A DNA stretch of 64,000 nucleotides from Bifidobacterium gallicum DSM 20093 = LMG 11596 (GTDB lineage: Bacteria; Actinomycetota; Actinomycetes; Actinomycetales; Bifidobacteriaceae): the NCBI RefSeq assembly GCF_000741205.1, contig NZ_JGYW01000003.1, forward strand, positions 62,001 through 126,000. The letters run 5' to 3'. Numbering within the stretch: position 1 is the first letter of the stretch; each line of letters opens with the position of its first letter. The notes beneath the pieces were generated by a model, which saw nothing but the letters and a program-made list of their open reading frames with translations, did not search any database and was not told the origin of the DNA. A program made the translations under genes and the position numbers. This document shows, piece by piece, positions 13,502 through 23,195 of the stretch.

Positions 13502-15427
13502 ATGAGCAAACATGCCGCTTCCCATACGAACAATGGCCATAGCCAAGCGCAAGGGCACGGGCGAGGGCGAGACCAAGGCCAAGGCCAAGGCCACGGGCAC
13601 GGGAATGTCAGCCCGACTGTCATGAAGCGCCGTTGGCCATGGGTTGTGGGCATTGTTGTGCTGCTGCTCGTGGCAGTCGGCGTGGTATGCGGCATATTCG
13701 CATCCAAAATCTATGCAGAAGCCAAAGAAGTCAAGGCGCATGAGGAACGCGCCATGTCAATGATTGGCAACCTGTCCGATATAGCTGATGGCAATGCCTT
13801 GGACAGCTTGCAGGCCAACATTCCTCAAATCCAGCAGCAAACCCAAGCCGCTGCCGACATTGTGCAGCAAAGCCATTGGGGGTTCGCCAGTTCGCTACCG
13901 TGGATCGGCCAAGACATTACCACGGTGCGCGGCATGGCCGTGCAAGTCAACAACATCATGCAGCAGGACCTGCCTCAGTTCGTTGACGCGTTCAATGAGC
14001 TGACGCAATCGGATTTGAGCGCTGGTGACGACCAGATCAATCTGCAACCGATCATTGATGTGCAGCCCAAGCTGACCGCTGCGAACACTGGTTTGCAACA
14101 CCATGTCCAAGCATTCGATGCATTGCCTGAGGGCAACATCTCCATGGTGTCCGACGCCTATCAGCACAGCAAACAGAAATTGGATGGCATGGCCACGAAG
14201 GTGGACCAGATCAGCAACACAGTGAAAGTGATTCCCGAATTCCTGGGGCATGGCGATGGTCCGCAAACCTATGCCGTCATGGCCGCCACTACCTCCGAAA
14301 TGCGTTCTTCGGGAGGCCTGATCGGTTCCGTTGGCGAGCTGACCACCGATAACGGCCATATTGCTATAGGCGATTTCCATTCCAATGCGGATTATCTGAA
14401 CGGCAATGGCGGTTCGGCCACGGGCACGGCGGATGAGCAGCGCATCTTCCAAAAGGAAGGGCCGTTGCGCATGTCGTTTGACATCCGAGACCTTGCCGTG
14501 TTCCCCGATACCGAACGTGTGGCGCAAGGTATGCAAGAAGTATGGGACCGCACAGCTTGGGGCATGCAAAAACCGTTGGATGGCGTCATTCTTGTCGATC
14601 CCGTGTTTGTGCAGGAGCTCGTGCGCATCAACGGTCCTGTCACGTTACCGACCGGCCAGGTGCTTAACGGCGACAATACAGCGGAATATCTGCTCAACAC
14701 CATTTACAAGGATTACCCGAACGAAGGCGACGCGATGGATAGCGTGTTCGGTTTGGTCGCCACGCAATCCATTGGCGACATGTTCCATAATCTCAACGTC
14801 AAAAAGCTGTTGCAGATTGGCGACATCATGGGCGCCATGGCGCAGCAACGACATTTCTCCATGTATGCGTTCAACAAGGATACGGAACAGACTATTGCGC
14901 AAGCCGGCTTCACGGCTTCCACACCGCAGGATGCCACCAAACCGCAAGTCGGCATCTACCTGACCGAGCAGAACCCTTCCAAGATGGGCTGGTATCTGCA
15001 GCGCAACGCGACCATCACCAAACAGGATTGCAACAAGAGCGGTGCACAGACCTACCATGTGCAATACACGATGCATAACACCATCACCACGCAGGAAGCC
15101 AAAGACCTGCCCTGGTACATCACGGGCGTCAACCCGAACGACCGCGGCAATTGCCGTGAGAAAACGCTGTTATATGCGCCAAAGGACGGCTCGATCAGCA
15201 ACCTGACAGTTACTGGACTGGCTGAAAAAGCCACGTTCAAGCAAGACACAATGAATGGTTCGCCCATTTACCGCTCCACCATGGTCATCAAACCAGGCGA
15301 GACCGCCACGATCAGTTTTGATGTGACTACCAGTGATCAAGCCACATCGGATCTGACGATTGATCAGACGCCAATGGGCTGGCCAGGTGATGCCACCGAG
15401 TTGGCTGTGCTCGGCTGCAAGAAGTGA
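13502..15427 (+). CDS. DUF4012 domain-containing membrane-anchored protein
   Basis: A 641-residue protein. The cytoplasmic N-terminus is rich in Gly/Gln/His (repeats of GQGQ and GHGHG type), then one membrane helix (WVVGIVVLLLVAVGVVCGIFA, about 47-67) and a large extracytoplasmic domain. The segment SSGGLIGSVGELTTDNGHI and following FHSNADYLNG match the DUF4012 family of actinobacteria, which is often found in polysaccharide clusters and whose biochemical role is not settled. GAGGGG precedes the ATG. It sits directly after the LtaS-like gene and before the GlfT2-like gene, so a role in export, attachment or modification of the glycan is plausible. Confidence 0.85.
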   Translation: MSKHAASHTNNGHSQAQGHGRGRDQGQGQGHGHGNVSPTVMKRRWPWVVGIVVLLLVAVGVVCGIFASKIYAEAKEVKAHEERAMSMIGNLSDIADGNALDSLQANIPQIQQQTQAAADIVQQSHWGFASSLPWIGQDITTVRGMAVQVNNIMQQDLPQFVDAFNELTQSDLSAGDDQINLQPIIDVQPKLTAANTGLQHHVQAFDALPEGNISMVSDAYQHSKQKLDGMATKVDQISNTVKVIPEFLGHGDGPQTYAVMAATTSEMRSSGGLIGSVGELTTDNGHIAIGDFHSNADYLNGNGGSATGTADEQRIFQKEGPLRMSFDIRDLAVFPDTERVAQGMQEVWDRTAWGMQKPLDGVILVDPVFVQELVRINGPVTLPTGQVLNGDNTAEYLLNTIYKDYPNEGDAMDSVFGLVATQSIGDMFHNLNVKKLLQIGDIMGAMAQQRHFSMYAFNKDTEQTIAQAGFTASTPQDATKPQVGIYLTEQNPSKMGWYLQRNATITKQDCNKSGAQTYHVQYTMHNTITTQEAKDLPWYITGVNPNDRGNCREKTLLYAPKDGSISNLTVTGLAEKATFKQDTMNGSPIYRSTMVIKPGETATISFDVTTSDQATSDLTIDQTPMGWPGDATELAVLGCKK

Positions 15428-15447
15428 GCTGCAAGGGGCAGCGCACC

Positions 15448-15477
15448 GTAAGGAGGCGTAAGGAGGCGTAAGGAGAT
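15448..15477 (+). repeat. Triple tandem GTAAGGAGGC (Shine-Dalgarno-like) repeat
   Basis: Two copies of GTAAGGAGGC and a third GTAAGGAGAT follow the DUF4012 stop codon. Each copy contains AAGGAG, complementary to the 16S 3' end, but the next start codon is about 75-100 nt away and no start is correctly spaced. Confidence 0.85.
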
Positions 15478-15537
15478 ATAAGAGGCCGGGAACCGTCAGG
15501 AAGTTGCGCCAGCGAACAGCATCGGATTGCTTTGGCA

Positions 15538-15543
15538 TATACT
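15538..15543 (+). promoter_or_regulatory. Possible -10 box of a leaderless GlfT2-like transcript
   Basis: TATACT lies 6 nt before the ATG at 15550, which has no Shine-Dalgarno sequence. That spacing would start transcription at or beside the A of ATG. No good -35 is visible, so this rests on the -10 match and the missing ribosome binding site. Confidence 0.4.
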
Positions 15544-15549
15544 GCAACC

Positions 15550-17685
15550 ATGCCACATGCACAGCAATCTTTGAAGAACGGCACTACTGCCGGCAACCAA
15601 TCCGCAGCTTCCAAGGCAGCCAAGGCAGCCAAGGCGTCCAAGGCGTCCAAGGCACCCAAGGCATCGAACAAGCCCGACGAAACTTGGCAGGTCGTCAACC
15701 GCGTCGTCTACCCCGTGCGCGACGAGGATTTGACGATGCCGCTGTATTGCATTGAATGGACTCGCCCGCATCTGACCGATGCTGTGCTCGACCCTCGCGT
15801 CGACACGCGCGCGCTTAACTTCAAAGCCATGAACAAGACGACATTCCAGCGTCTCGTGGGTGAGGGCGTCAATCCGCACGCCAACACGGCCCAGCATGAC
15901 GTGTTCAGCACGCTTGGCCGCACAGGATTGCGCATACAGCCCGGTCAGCATGTTTCGTTATGCACGTTCTTCAACGCGTTTCCCGCCAGTTATTGGCGCC
16001 GCTGGACGAACATCACGGCCGTCCGTTTCGTCGCATGCGTGCAAGGCCACGGCCAGATCACGCTATTCCGCTCCACAGGGCGCGGCCTGTTCTCCCCCGC
16101 CGGCACGATTGCCGTGGACTGTGAGGAGCCGACCACCGTCACGTCCGACCTTGATTTGCATGGTCTCATGGACGGCGGGTACTTCTGGTTCGACGCCAAG
16201 GCCAGCGAGAGCGACTCCCTGACCGTCAGCGACGCCGCGTGGAGCGTGCCCGTCGCCGACCGCACGGCTCAAGAATCGACGACACTTTCGATCGCGATCA
16301 CCACGTTCAACCGCGCGCCTTACTGCATGAATCAGTTGAAAGCTATTTCCGCTGAAGCACCATTGCGTGCCCGTCTCGACACAATCTTCTGCACGGACCA
16401 AGGCACCGATCTGGTCAAAGACCAACCCGACTTCGACCAGGTGGCAGACGAACTGGGACCGCAATTGACCTATATCCGCCAAGCCAATTTTGGTGGGTCC
16501 GGCGGCTTCTCGCGCGGCATGTATGAAACGCTCAAAGCTGGCACATCGTCGTATACGCTGCTGCTTGACGATGATGCGATCAGCGAGCCTGAATCGATTT
16601 TGCGTGCTGTGCAATTCGCCGACTATTGCAAGAAGCCGACGATTGTGGGTGGCGGCATGCTGCATCTTGACAATCGCACGGTGCTCTACACGCAAGGTGA
16701 GCGGTTCACGCGTAACAGTGTGTGGATGGCTCCTTCAGATGGTTTGCCGTATAACCATGATTTCGCAGCGTTCCCGTTGCGTGACTCACCCGAACGCCAT
16801 CGTCGTGTGGATTCGGATTTCAATGGTTGGTGGATGTGTCTGATTCCGACGGCCATCATGAAAGACATCGGGTTGAGCCTGCCTGTGTTCATCAAGTTTG
16901 ATGACACGGAATACGGCCTGCGCGCTCTTGAACACGGCTATCACACCGTATGCCTGCCTGGTGTGGCCGTATGGCATCAGGCTTGGCATGACAAAGATCC
17001 GTCGCGTACGTGGGAGGAGTATTTCTTCCAACGTAACCGCTGGATTTGCGCGTTGCTGCATGAACCTAAGCCGAGTCTGCGGTTCATGTACGAGATGTTC
17101 TATGGCGATGTGAACGTTGGGCTCAAATTCGTCTATTCGGCACTCAAACTGCGCCATATGGGATTGCGTGACATTATGCGTGGCCCGCAATACATTGTCG
17201 ATTCGATGCCGGGCAAGCTCGCCGAAGTGCGTGAAGCGCGTCAAGGATTTGCCGACACGACCATGCTGACCGACCGCGACGCGTTGCCGGAGCCGCGTCG
17301 CGAATTCTCTGATGATTTCAAACCTGAAAGTTTTTCCGCTACGAAGATTTCGGGTCTCGTGGCCATTACCAAAGCGTTGCTTTCACGCGGCGATGGCACT
17401 GTAGACACGCAGCCCGACATCGCGATTCCGGCGCGTGACGCATTCTGGCGCTCCTACGACGGCATCAATTCAGCCGTGGTGACCTCGCCTGACGGATCAA
17501 GCATCGCCTGGTGCCGGCGAGACAGCAAGGAATACCGCAAACAAATCAAGCGCGGACTGTTCCTATCGAATGAATTGCGCAAGCGCTGGGAACAACTGTC
17601 CGAACAGTATCGCGCTTACGACATGGCCAGTGTGGCCGTGTGGCAGCGCATTTTCGAGTCGGGCGCGGCCAAGCCGGCTCAATAA
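15550..17685 (+). CDS. GlfT2-like galactofuranosyltransferase
   Basis: Predicted polymerising Galf transferase using UDP-Galf (711 residues). It has a Lys/Ala-rich tail (about 10-45, AAKASKASK pattern), a beta-rich N-terminal domain and a GT-A domain. Landmarks shared with mycobacterial GlfT2 are QANFGGSGGFSRG, the metal-binding LLLDDDA (Asp340-342), FKFDD-type IKFDDTEYG (Asp451-452) and WHQAWHDKD with a conserved His near 476-480, followed by FFQRNRW. The start is taken as ATG 15550; a TTG six codons earlier is possible but no ribosome site supports either. It follows the DUF4012 gene and converges on the membrane protein at 17779. Together with glf it defines galactofuranan synthesis. Confidence 0.9.
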   Translation: MPHAQQSLKNGTTAGNQSAASKAAKAAKASKASKAPKASNKPDETWQVVNRVVYPVRDEDLTMPLYCIEWTRPHLTDAVLDPRVDTRALNFKAMNKTTFQRLVGEGVNPHANTAQHDVFSTLGRTGLRIQPGQHVSLCTFFNAFPASYWRRWTNITAVRFVACVQGHGQITLFRSTGRGLFSPAGTIAVDCEEPTTVTSDLDLHGLMDGGYFWFDAKASESDSLTVSDAAWSVPVADRTAQESTTLSIAITTFNRAPYCMNQLKAISAEAPLRARLDTIFCTDQGTDLVKDQPDFDQVADELGPQLTYIRQANFGGSGGFSRGMYETLKAGTSSYTLLLDDDAISEPESILRAVQFADYCKKPTIVGGGMLHLDNRTVLYTQGERFTRNSVWMAPSDGLPYNHDFAAFPLRDSPERHRRVDSDFNGWWMCLIPTAIMKDIGLSLPVFIKFDDTEYGLRALEHGYHTVCLPGVAVWHQAWHDKDPSRTWEEYFFQRNRWICALLHEPKPSLRFMYEMFYGDVNVGLKFVYSALKLRHMGLRDIMRGPQYIVDSMPGKLAEVREARQGFADTTMLTDRDALPEPRREFSDDFKPESFSATKISGLVAITKALLSRGDGTVDTQPDIAIPARDAFWRSYDGINSAVVTSPDGSSIAWCRRDSKEYRKQIKRGLFLSNELRKRWEQLSEQYRAYDMASVAVWQRIFESGAAKPAQ

Positions 17686-17723
17686 AGCAACGCCAACGCA
17701 ATATAGCCTCAATACAGTCTCAA

Positions 17724-17768
17724 TACAGTTAGGCCGGCTGGAACAGGAATCCAGCCGGCCTAACTGTA
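17724..17768. terminator. Strong bidirectional hairpin
   Basis: Perfect 18-bp arms (TACAGTTAGGCCGGCTGG and its complement) with a 9-nt loop lie between the convergent genes ending at 17685 and 17779. Confidence 0.75.
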
Positions 17769-17778
17769 TAACGGCCAA

Positions 17779-19599
17779 TCACGCGTTGGCGCTGGCACTG
17801 GCATCCGTGCTGGCACTGGCGCTAGTACTAGTCCTAGCATTGGCAAACCGTTGGCGCACAGTCTGATATGCGAGTGCCAATCCTCGCGCAATCTGTACGG
17901 TGCCATAAGCGGCCAACGGAATCAACAGCAAGAAGAACGGCAGCGTATACACGCTTTTGGCTTCCCATAGCAGATAGCACAGGAATCCGCCAATGAAGCC
18001 TGCACTCAATGTGGTCGCGGTAAACACGAATGCGGCGTCCAACGCCTCATGCCGTTGGCGCACGAGCTTGACGATGATTGCGATGACACCGATGAACGCG
18101 GTCAAATAGAGCATGCTCTGGAACACGTTCATGTACTGGAATGCCAACGAGTCGGGGCTGATAGCCACCAATCGGGCCAACGTACCCGTGAACTGTGAAG
18201 TCGAATCCCCTAGCCCCGAATAATACAAGGATTCAAATGTCGGATCGGACCATTCCCCGATCAACTTGGTATGGAAGAAATCCCACGCTTGGGAAGGATT
18301 ACCTTGCAGCTCTTGGGTGCGCTGCACCAACCATTGCTTGATCAGCTGTTGCTGCAACCCGTAATCGCCATCCGCTTTGTCATAGATTTGGATTGCGGCA
18401 CCGGTCCACCAGCCTTCACGCTCCGGATACCGCTTGTCTTGACTCAATCCCAGCATCACCCAGGACGTCATCGGCATGCCTTTGCCATACGTTTGGCCGC
18501 TCACATGTTGCACATAAGCCAACGGCAGCAATGAAGACAGCTTGTAGCCGACTGCTCCCAGTCCCGCGCCCCATGGGATTTGCCAATAGCGTTTGTTGCA
18601 TAGCGCCGCCAACACGATGGCAATGATCGCAGCCAACACCACAATCACATACGTGGATTTGAACATGATGCCGAGTGAGCACAACGTGAATCCCGCAAAC
18701 ATCACCAATGCCGAAACCCATGCGCGTGCAACGTCCAGCGAGCGCACCACCACACAAATACCAGCCAGCACCAATCCGAAACCGACCATGTTCGTGTATA
18801 CGAACGCGCTGATGAACGTCATTGGCAGGAATCCCGCAACCAGCAGCGCGCAGATTGCTGTACCGAAATTGCCTAATCCCAACCGTTTGGCCAAATACCA
18901 CAGGCATCCAGCAATCAGCGTGCCAAACACCGCGTTGCACAATTGGATACCCCAAATGTTGTTGGCGCCAAATATCTGGAACACCAACGCGAACCATAAT
19001 GCGGGCCCGCTCTGGAACGGATACATATGCAAATAGCGGTATGACGACGGCACGCCAACGTCACAGTAGTCCATCGGATGCGGTCCCGAGCAGGCGTCCG
19101 CGGCAAAAGAACCCATTTGCGAAGGGTTGAGTGGCATGCCGTTCAATCCGTTGATGCCGTTGGCAATCGACATCAGGCTCAACGAATCGTTGTATCCGTA
19201 GTTGTACAAACTCAATGAAGCGACCCACACGATTTGCGCCACGGTCATGTATACCAGCAATGCCGCCACAACAATACGGCCCGGCACCCGCTTCAACAAC
19301 GTGCCAGCCGCAATGCATACGCCAAGAAGCACCACGAGCATCGTATAAAACGTGAACGATGGAGCTCCTTGGAACACGTGGAACCGTTCCTCAGAGCCCG
19401 CACGGCAAATCATGGCGCCATGGCAACGTTCGGCATCGAACCGTTTGAACGCCACAGTGCTGCCAAAAGACAGCCACACCAGAAAACCGACGAGCAGGAA
19501 TTGCAACGCCAAAGCGGCGACCATCAACCATCGCGGCAAGCCATTGTTCCACCACCGTGGGCCATCATCAAGACGAGGACGCGGCAATTGCGCTGTCAT
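17779..19599 (-). CDS. Polytopic membrane protein, GT-C glycosyltransferase-like
   Basis: A 606-residue protein with about 12 hydrophobic helices. The first loop contains YNYGYNDSLSLM and a large external loop lies near SFAADACSGPHPMDYCD, whose two Cys could pair. Loop segments QTYGKGMPMTSW and FHTKLIGEWSDPTFESLYY are similar to GT-C type membrane glycosyltransferases of Gram-positive polysaccharide loci. The C-terminus is a Ser/Ala/Thr low-complexity tail (SASASTDASASANA). The start is ATG 19599, six nt after AGAAGGAA; the GTG two codons upstream overlaps that site. Substrate is not identifiable. Confidence 0.75.
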   Translation of the reverse strand: MTAQLPRPRLDDGPRWWNNGLPRWLMVAALALQFLLVGFLVWLSFGSTVAFKRFDAERCHGAMICRAGSEERFHVFQGAPSFTFYTMLVVLLGVCIAAGTLLKRVPGRIVVAALLVYMTVAQIVWVASLSLYNYGYNDSLSLMSIANGINGLNGMPLNPSQMGSFAADACSGPHPMDYCDVGVPSSYRYLHMYPFQSGPALWFALVFQIFGANNIWGIQLCNAVFGTLIAGCLWYLAKRLGLGNFGTAICALLVAGFLPMTFISAFVYTNMVGFGLVLAGICVVVRSLDVARAWVSALVMFAGFTLCSLGIMFKSTYVIVVLAAIIAIVLAALCNKRYWQIPWGAGLGAVGYKLSSLLPLAYVQHVSGQTYGKGMPMTSWVMLGLSQDKRYPEREGWWTGAAIQIYDKADGDYGLQQQLIKQWLVQRTQELQGNPSQAWDFFHTKLIGEWSDPTFESLYYSGLGDSTSQFTGTLARLVAISPDSLAFQYMNVFQSMLYLTAFIGVIAIIVKLVRQRHEALDAAFVFTATTLSAGFIGGFLCYLLWEAKSVYTLPFFLLLIPLAAYGTVQIARGLALAYQTVRQRFANARTSTSASASTDASASANA

Positions 19600-19683
19600 G
19601 AACACTTCCTTCTGCTCTACCGGGCTTTTCCCTGCTTCTCAACAAGTTCCGTTCAACGAGTTCCGTTCCTTGTTGCGCACAAT

Positions 19684-21171
19684 TTACGCGTGCCCATTAT
19701 ATATAGCGGCACGGTGCAGGAAAGCCGCCATATCCTGTCGAATCACCGTGTTTGTTGGCCGATACGTGCCATCAGCAAAACCAGTGGCAATGCCATTGGC
19801 CGCACACCACCAAATCTCTTTGGCATGCGGCGTGCTGGCGTTGACATCAGCAAACCGCGTTTGTTCGGCAGCGGAAGGCGTATACGCAGGCGAACCAGCT
19901 AGGCGATACAGGAACGCGGCCATGTCCTGACGGTTCACATGGTTCATCGGCCTGTAGCTGCCATCATCAAACCCCGTCGTAATGCCGGAGGCCGCCAGCC
20001 ACCAAATCTCTCTGGCATGCGGCGTGCCAGCGCCTACATCCTTGAATCGTTGCTTCTGGGCAGCCGTTGGCGTGAACGCCGGCGACCCGGCCACACGGTA
20101 CAAGAACGCGGCCATATCCTGGCGCACCACCGTGCTGGCCGGACGGTATGTCAAATCCCCGTATCCAGTCGTCGTGCCGTTCGCACGCATCCAATCGATA
20201 TCGGCGGCGTGGGCTGTGCTATGCATATTGACATCGCGGAACACGTACCGGTCGAACGCGCTCGCATCCACCGCTCCGGTAATCCCCCACACATCACCTG
20301 CGTCCGTATACTGCCAGCCGCGCGAGCCCTGATAGCTGGATGGATACGCATAATCAAAGTTCGGCTTGTATTGCGCCACCCATCCCGTTCGAGCGCGAAT
20401 GCTGGGATCGTTGAGTTCATGGTTCAGGTAGTCCATGTAGCTGTATACCTGCACGTGCGTGTAGCCGCGTTTGGCCAGCGTGTTGAAGAACGCGTCAACA
20501 ATCGGCTTGTATTGTGCCGCGGTCGTGGGATGCCGGTGTCCCGTCCACGTCCATTCCTCAAGATCGTAGAAAATCGGCAGCATGTTGTCACGGATGCCGT
20601 ATCGGTCCATGACGTCCGCCACATAGTTCGCTTCTTCACGCGCGAACTGCGCGTCATACGCGTAGCTATACAAATACACGCCGAACGGCAGCCCCACTTT
20701 GCGCACGCCCTGCAGATTCTGCGCGAATCTCACGTCATCATTCTCGATGCCGTAGCCGAGCCTCAGCACGGCTCCGTCCACTCCCGAACGCACGACTTTT
20801 GTCCAGTCGACCGCCTCTTGATGCTCGGAAACGTCAATCACTTTCATCGCATCCGCCGAGAACACCTGTCCATTGCCCTGGCGCACCACGCGTTTGCCGT
20901 TCGCGTCCGCTTCCCAGTTGGGCCGGTCCGTAAATCCTCGCGCCGAGTAAAACCTTGGGGCAGGTTCACCATCTTGGGTTGCGCCCGACCACATGTGCGT
21001 CGGGTTCGGCGGTACATCCGCCGTCACCATCGCGCTGGTTTCATTTGATAATGATGATTCCTCAGCCAGTGCCAATGGCGTTCCAAACGTTGCCGTCATC
21101 GCCAACGCCGCTATTGCGCCAACCACTGTGCTGAACTTAAGCGAATGGCGTGAATCTTGTGCATGACGCAT
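19684..21171 (-). CDS. Secreted GH25 lysozyme with three SLH-like repeats
   Basis: Exported peptidoglycan muramidase of 495 residues. A signal peptide (helix VVGAIAALAMTATFG, cleavage near ALAEE) is followed by a linker, a GH25 domain (about 110-310) with VIDVSEHQ (Asp113) and FYDLEEW (Asp203, Glu205) in the catalytic positions, and three repeats with the pattern F.DV..TPHA..I.W.A..GI..G..DGTYRP...V.RQDMAAFL. These repeats probably hold the enzyme at the cell surface. The start is M at 21171, with GGAG 9 nt upstream; longer frames to 21216 have weaker sites. A third-repeat-like fragment lies just upstream at 21353-21490. Confidence 0.9.
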   Translation of the reverse strand: MRHAQDSRHSLKFSTVVGAIAALAMTATFGTPLALAEESSLSNETSAMVTADVPPNPTHMWSGATQDGEPAPRFYSARGFTDRPNWEADANGKRVVRQGNGQVFSADAMKVIDVSEHQEAVDWTKVVRSGVDGAVLRLGYGIENDDVRFAQNLQGVRKVGLPFGVYLYSYAYDAQFAREEANYVADVMDRYGIRDNMLPIFYDLEEWTWTGHRHPTTAAQYKPIVDAFFNTLAKRGYTHVQVYSYMDYLNHELNDPSIRARTGWVAQYKPNFDYAYPSSYQGSRGWQYTDAGDVWGITGAVDASAFDRYVFRDVNMHSTAHAADIDWMRANGTTTGYGDLTYRPASTVVRQDMAAFLYRVAGSPAFTPTAAQKQRFKDVGAGTPHAREIWWLAASGITTGFDDGSYRPMNHVNRQDMAAFLYRLAGSPAYTPSAAEQTRFADVNASTPHAKEIWWCAANGIATGFADGTYRPTNTVIRQDMAAFLHRAAIYNGHA

Positions 21172-21352
21172 TCTTCTCAACTCCATCTCTTGCCGCCAAG
21201 CCCGTAAGCTACCCATTGTGCCATCTTCTCAAGCATTCACCTGAAAAAGTAATACACTTCTCGCATAGCATCCACATCGTGAGCATCTTGCGCAGCGTGG
21301 ATTTACTCATTACTGCGCCTACTGGCACAATAATGCGGCGGCATCGAACAGT

Positions 21353-21490
21353 TTCACCGCCGATGATGCCAGTAGCGGCCAGCCACCAGATTCGACGCGC
21401 GTGCGGCGTATTCTCGTTGACATCCGCGAATCGACGCATTTGCTCCTGGCTCGGCGTGAGGTCGGGAGCGCCTCTCGCATAAAGATATTC
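21353..21490 (-). pseudogene. SLH-repeat fragment, broken
   Basis: A minus-strand frame reads APDLTPSQEQMRRFADVNEN and then TPHARRIWWLAATGIIGG, closely matching the second/third repeat of the neighbouring GH25 protein (SPAYTPSAAEQTRFADVNAS, TPHAKEIWW). The expected DGTYRP and RQDMAAF half is degraded. It sits in the gap between the pyruvyltransferase-like gene and the GH25 gene in a frame of its own. Most likely a remnant of a deleted or recombined SLH gene. Confidence 0.7.
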
Positions 21491-21498
21491 TCCGCGAA

Positions 21499-22830
21499 TC
21501 AACGACCGTATAACACAGCGGCATCAGCACGGATCTGATCGCGATATACGAAGCGTTTGGACACATCCGCAAAGCCTTGTCCGGGTTCAGGAATCACGTC
21601 GGCACCAATGGCGATTGGCGTCCAATGCGACCCCATACGCAGCACAGCATCATGCTTGACGTCGTAATATCCGGGTTTGACGACCATGTAGGAGCCACTG
21701 GCCCCTACGGCAGCAGCCAACAGATGCGGATGGTAGCGCGTGGAAAGCCAGCGCTGGCCTTCACGGGCAGGGAATCCGTCTTCAAGCAGCAGTTGCATCG
21801 GGAACAGCACCGGCGTCCAGCCGGCCTGCGCAACAGCGGCCAGCACGTCACCCACCTCATAAGGAATGCATTCGACTACGCCGACGCGAGCGCCAGGTTC
21901 CACACCCCATGCCTGCAGCGTGCGCACCATCGTGTCAACAACGGACTGCTTGCCGTCGACCAAATCGTTTTGTACGCACACCATCACGTCCGGCAGACTC
22001 GCGGGGTCACGATGGTAGACACCTTCCAAACCGTTGACGAAACAGTCATCGGGAGCAACGCGCACGTTGTCCGCGTCTGTGCCCAACGCTTGCGCACTCA
22101 GCGCGTCACGGCAGCTGAACAGCTGTACCGCATCAACCACCTGTCGCACGAAATCGAGGTCTTTGTCTTCCAATGGCAAAATGCCTGTGCCTGTCACCAT
22201 GGCCGGCAGCCCATGGCTCGCCGCCCATAAGGGCGCTGCGAGCCTCGCCAAATTCGCGGGCCACATGCTATTGAGGTATCCGCCGCCCAACACATGCATG
22301 CCACGCATGCTGCGTTGTATCAGCCGAATACCAGCGGCCACTTGTGCGGCCATCCCGTCATCATCCAATGCCCTAAGAATATGATCTGCTATGGGTTGCA
22401 CGGGTTCGGCAGACAAGTTGTCGGATTTGTCTACATGCACATTCTCAACACTTAATCGCGCCACGGTATCCACAACCGTCAATTGCGGATGCTGACCATA
22501 GAGCAATGCGGCCGCTGAACCGGCATGCATGCAGTCCATGATGACTGGCGTTTCCGGATGCAGCCACGCTAGATAGCGCAACCATTCACGGGCGATCAGC
22601 TCGTCACCATAGTTTGGGAAACCGGCCTCAGCAATCAAGTAGTAGGCTTTGCGTTCACGTTGCGAACGCTCAAGGTTTTCGACCATGCGCCTCAGCTTAT
22701 GCAATTCATCGAGCATCTGATTGTCGTGGTCGCCAAGTTGTTGCAACCGGTTGCGCAGATCAGCCGTCTGACCGTACAATGCCCGCCTCGTTGCAGGCAT
22801 GTGGTTGCCCAGGTCAGTACGTATATCCAT
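21499..22830 (-). CDS. Polysaccharide pyruvyl transferase family protein
   Basis: A 443-residue protein. After a coiled-coil-like N-terminus (QTADLRNRLQQLGDHDNQML) the PS_pyruv_trans domain shows EAGFPNYGDELIAREW, HVLGGGYLNSMWP, FSCRDALSAQ and the late RYHPHLLAAAVGASG, as in enzymes that add pyruvate ketals from PEP to polysaccharides (CsaB/WcaK type). In SLH systems CsaB-type pyruvylation of the wall polymer creates the SLH binding site, so its position between two SLH-bearing genes is meaningful. The start is ATG 22830 with AAGGAA 9 nt upstream. It is divergent from the CAP/SLH gene at 23196. Confidence 0.85.
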   Translation of the reverse strand: MDIRTDLGNHMPATRRALYGQTADLRNRLQQLGDHDNQMLDELHKLRRMVENLERSQRERKAYYLIAEAGFPNYGDELIAREWLRYLAWLHPETPVIMDCMHAGSAAALLYGQHPQLTVVDTVARLSVENVHVDKSDNLSAEPVQPIADHILRALDDDGMAAQVAAGIRLIQRSMRGMHVLGGGYLNSMWPANLARLAAPLWAASHGLPAMVTGTGILPLEDKDLDFVRQVVDAVQLFSCRDALSAQALGTDADNVRVAPDDCFVNGLEGVYHRDPASLPDVMVCVQNDLVDGKQSVVDTMVRTLQAWGVEPGARVGVVECIPYEVGDVLAAVAQAGWTPVLFPMQLLLEDGFPAREGQRWLSTRYHPHLLAAAVGASGSYMVVKPGYYDVKHDAVLRMGSHWTPIAIGADVIPEPGQGFADVSKRFVYRDQIRADAAVLYGR

Positions 22831-23057
22831 CTCGGCTTGTTCCTTCCATCGCATCCGCTATCTGCTCACATTGTACTGGGTAAAATTCGTAAATCTTGAG
22901 CATTCTGCCCAAACGTTCTTCCTGATTGCTTCTAGAGTACGACACCGGGGTTGCAACGGGCTTTTCTCGTTGGCAGAAATAATAATCTTCCAACCCAGCA
23001 GAATCTTGATTGTGCCAGAGCGAAACGGGCCAATCAAGAAACTGCACCCAACGGGTG

Positions 23058-23084
23058 TTGCGCACGGGACTGAACCTCTATAAT
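23058..23084 (+). promoter_or_regulatory. Likely promoter of the CAP/SLH surface protein
   Basis: TTGCGC (23058-23063), 15-nt spacer, TATAAT (23079-23084). It lies 112 nt before the ATG at 23196, in the 365-bp divergent gap that otherwise shows no gene. Confidence 0.55.
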
Positions 23085-23195
23085 TTTTGCTGTAAGCAAA
23101 CTTTATTGTCGCTCTCGATGATTGCAGATGGTGCAGGGCTGCACGAACGGCGACGCTTACGAAAAACAGAGATTACGAGAGAAGGTGAGTAATCC

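Noticed and set aside
19366-19382. GAACACGTGGAAC in the membrane-protein gene as a third parS site
   Set aside because: The left half-site does not match (GGAA instead of GTTT), leaving 11 of 14 positions.
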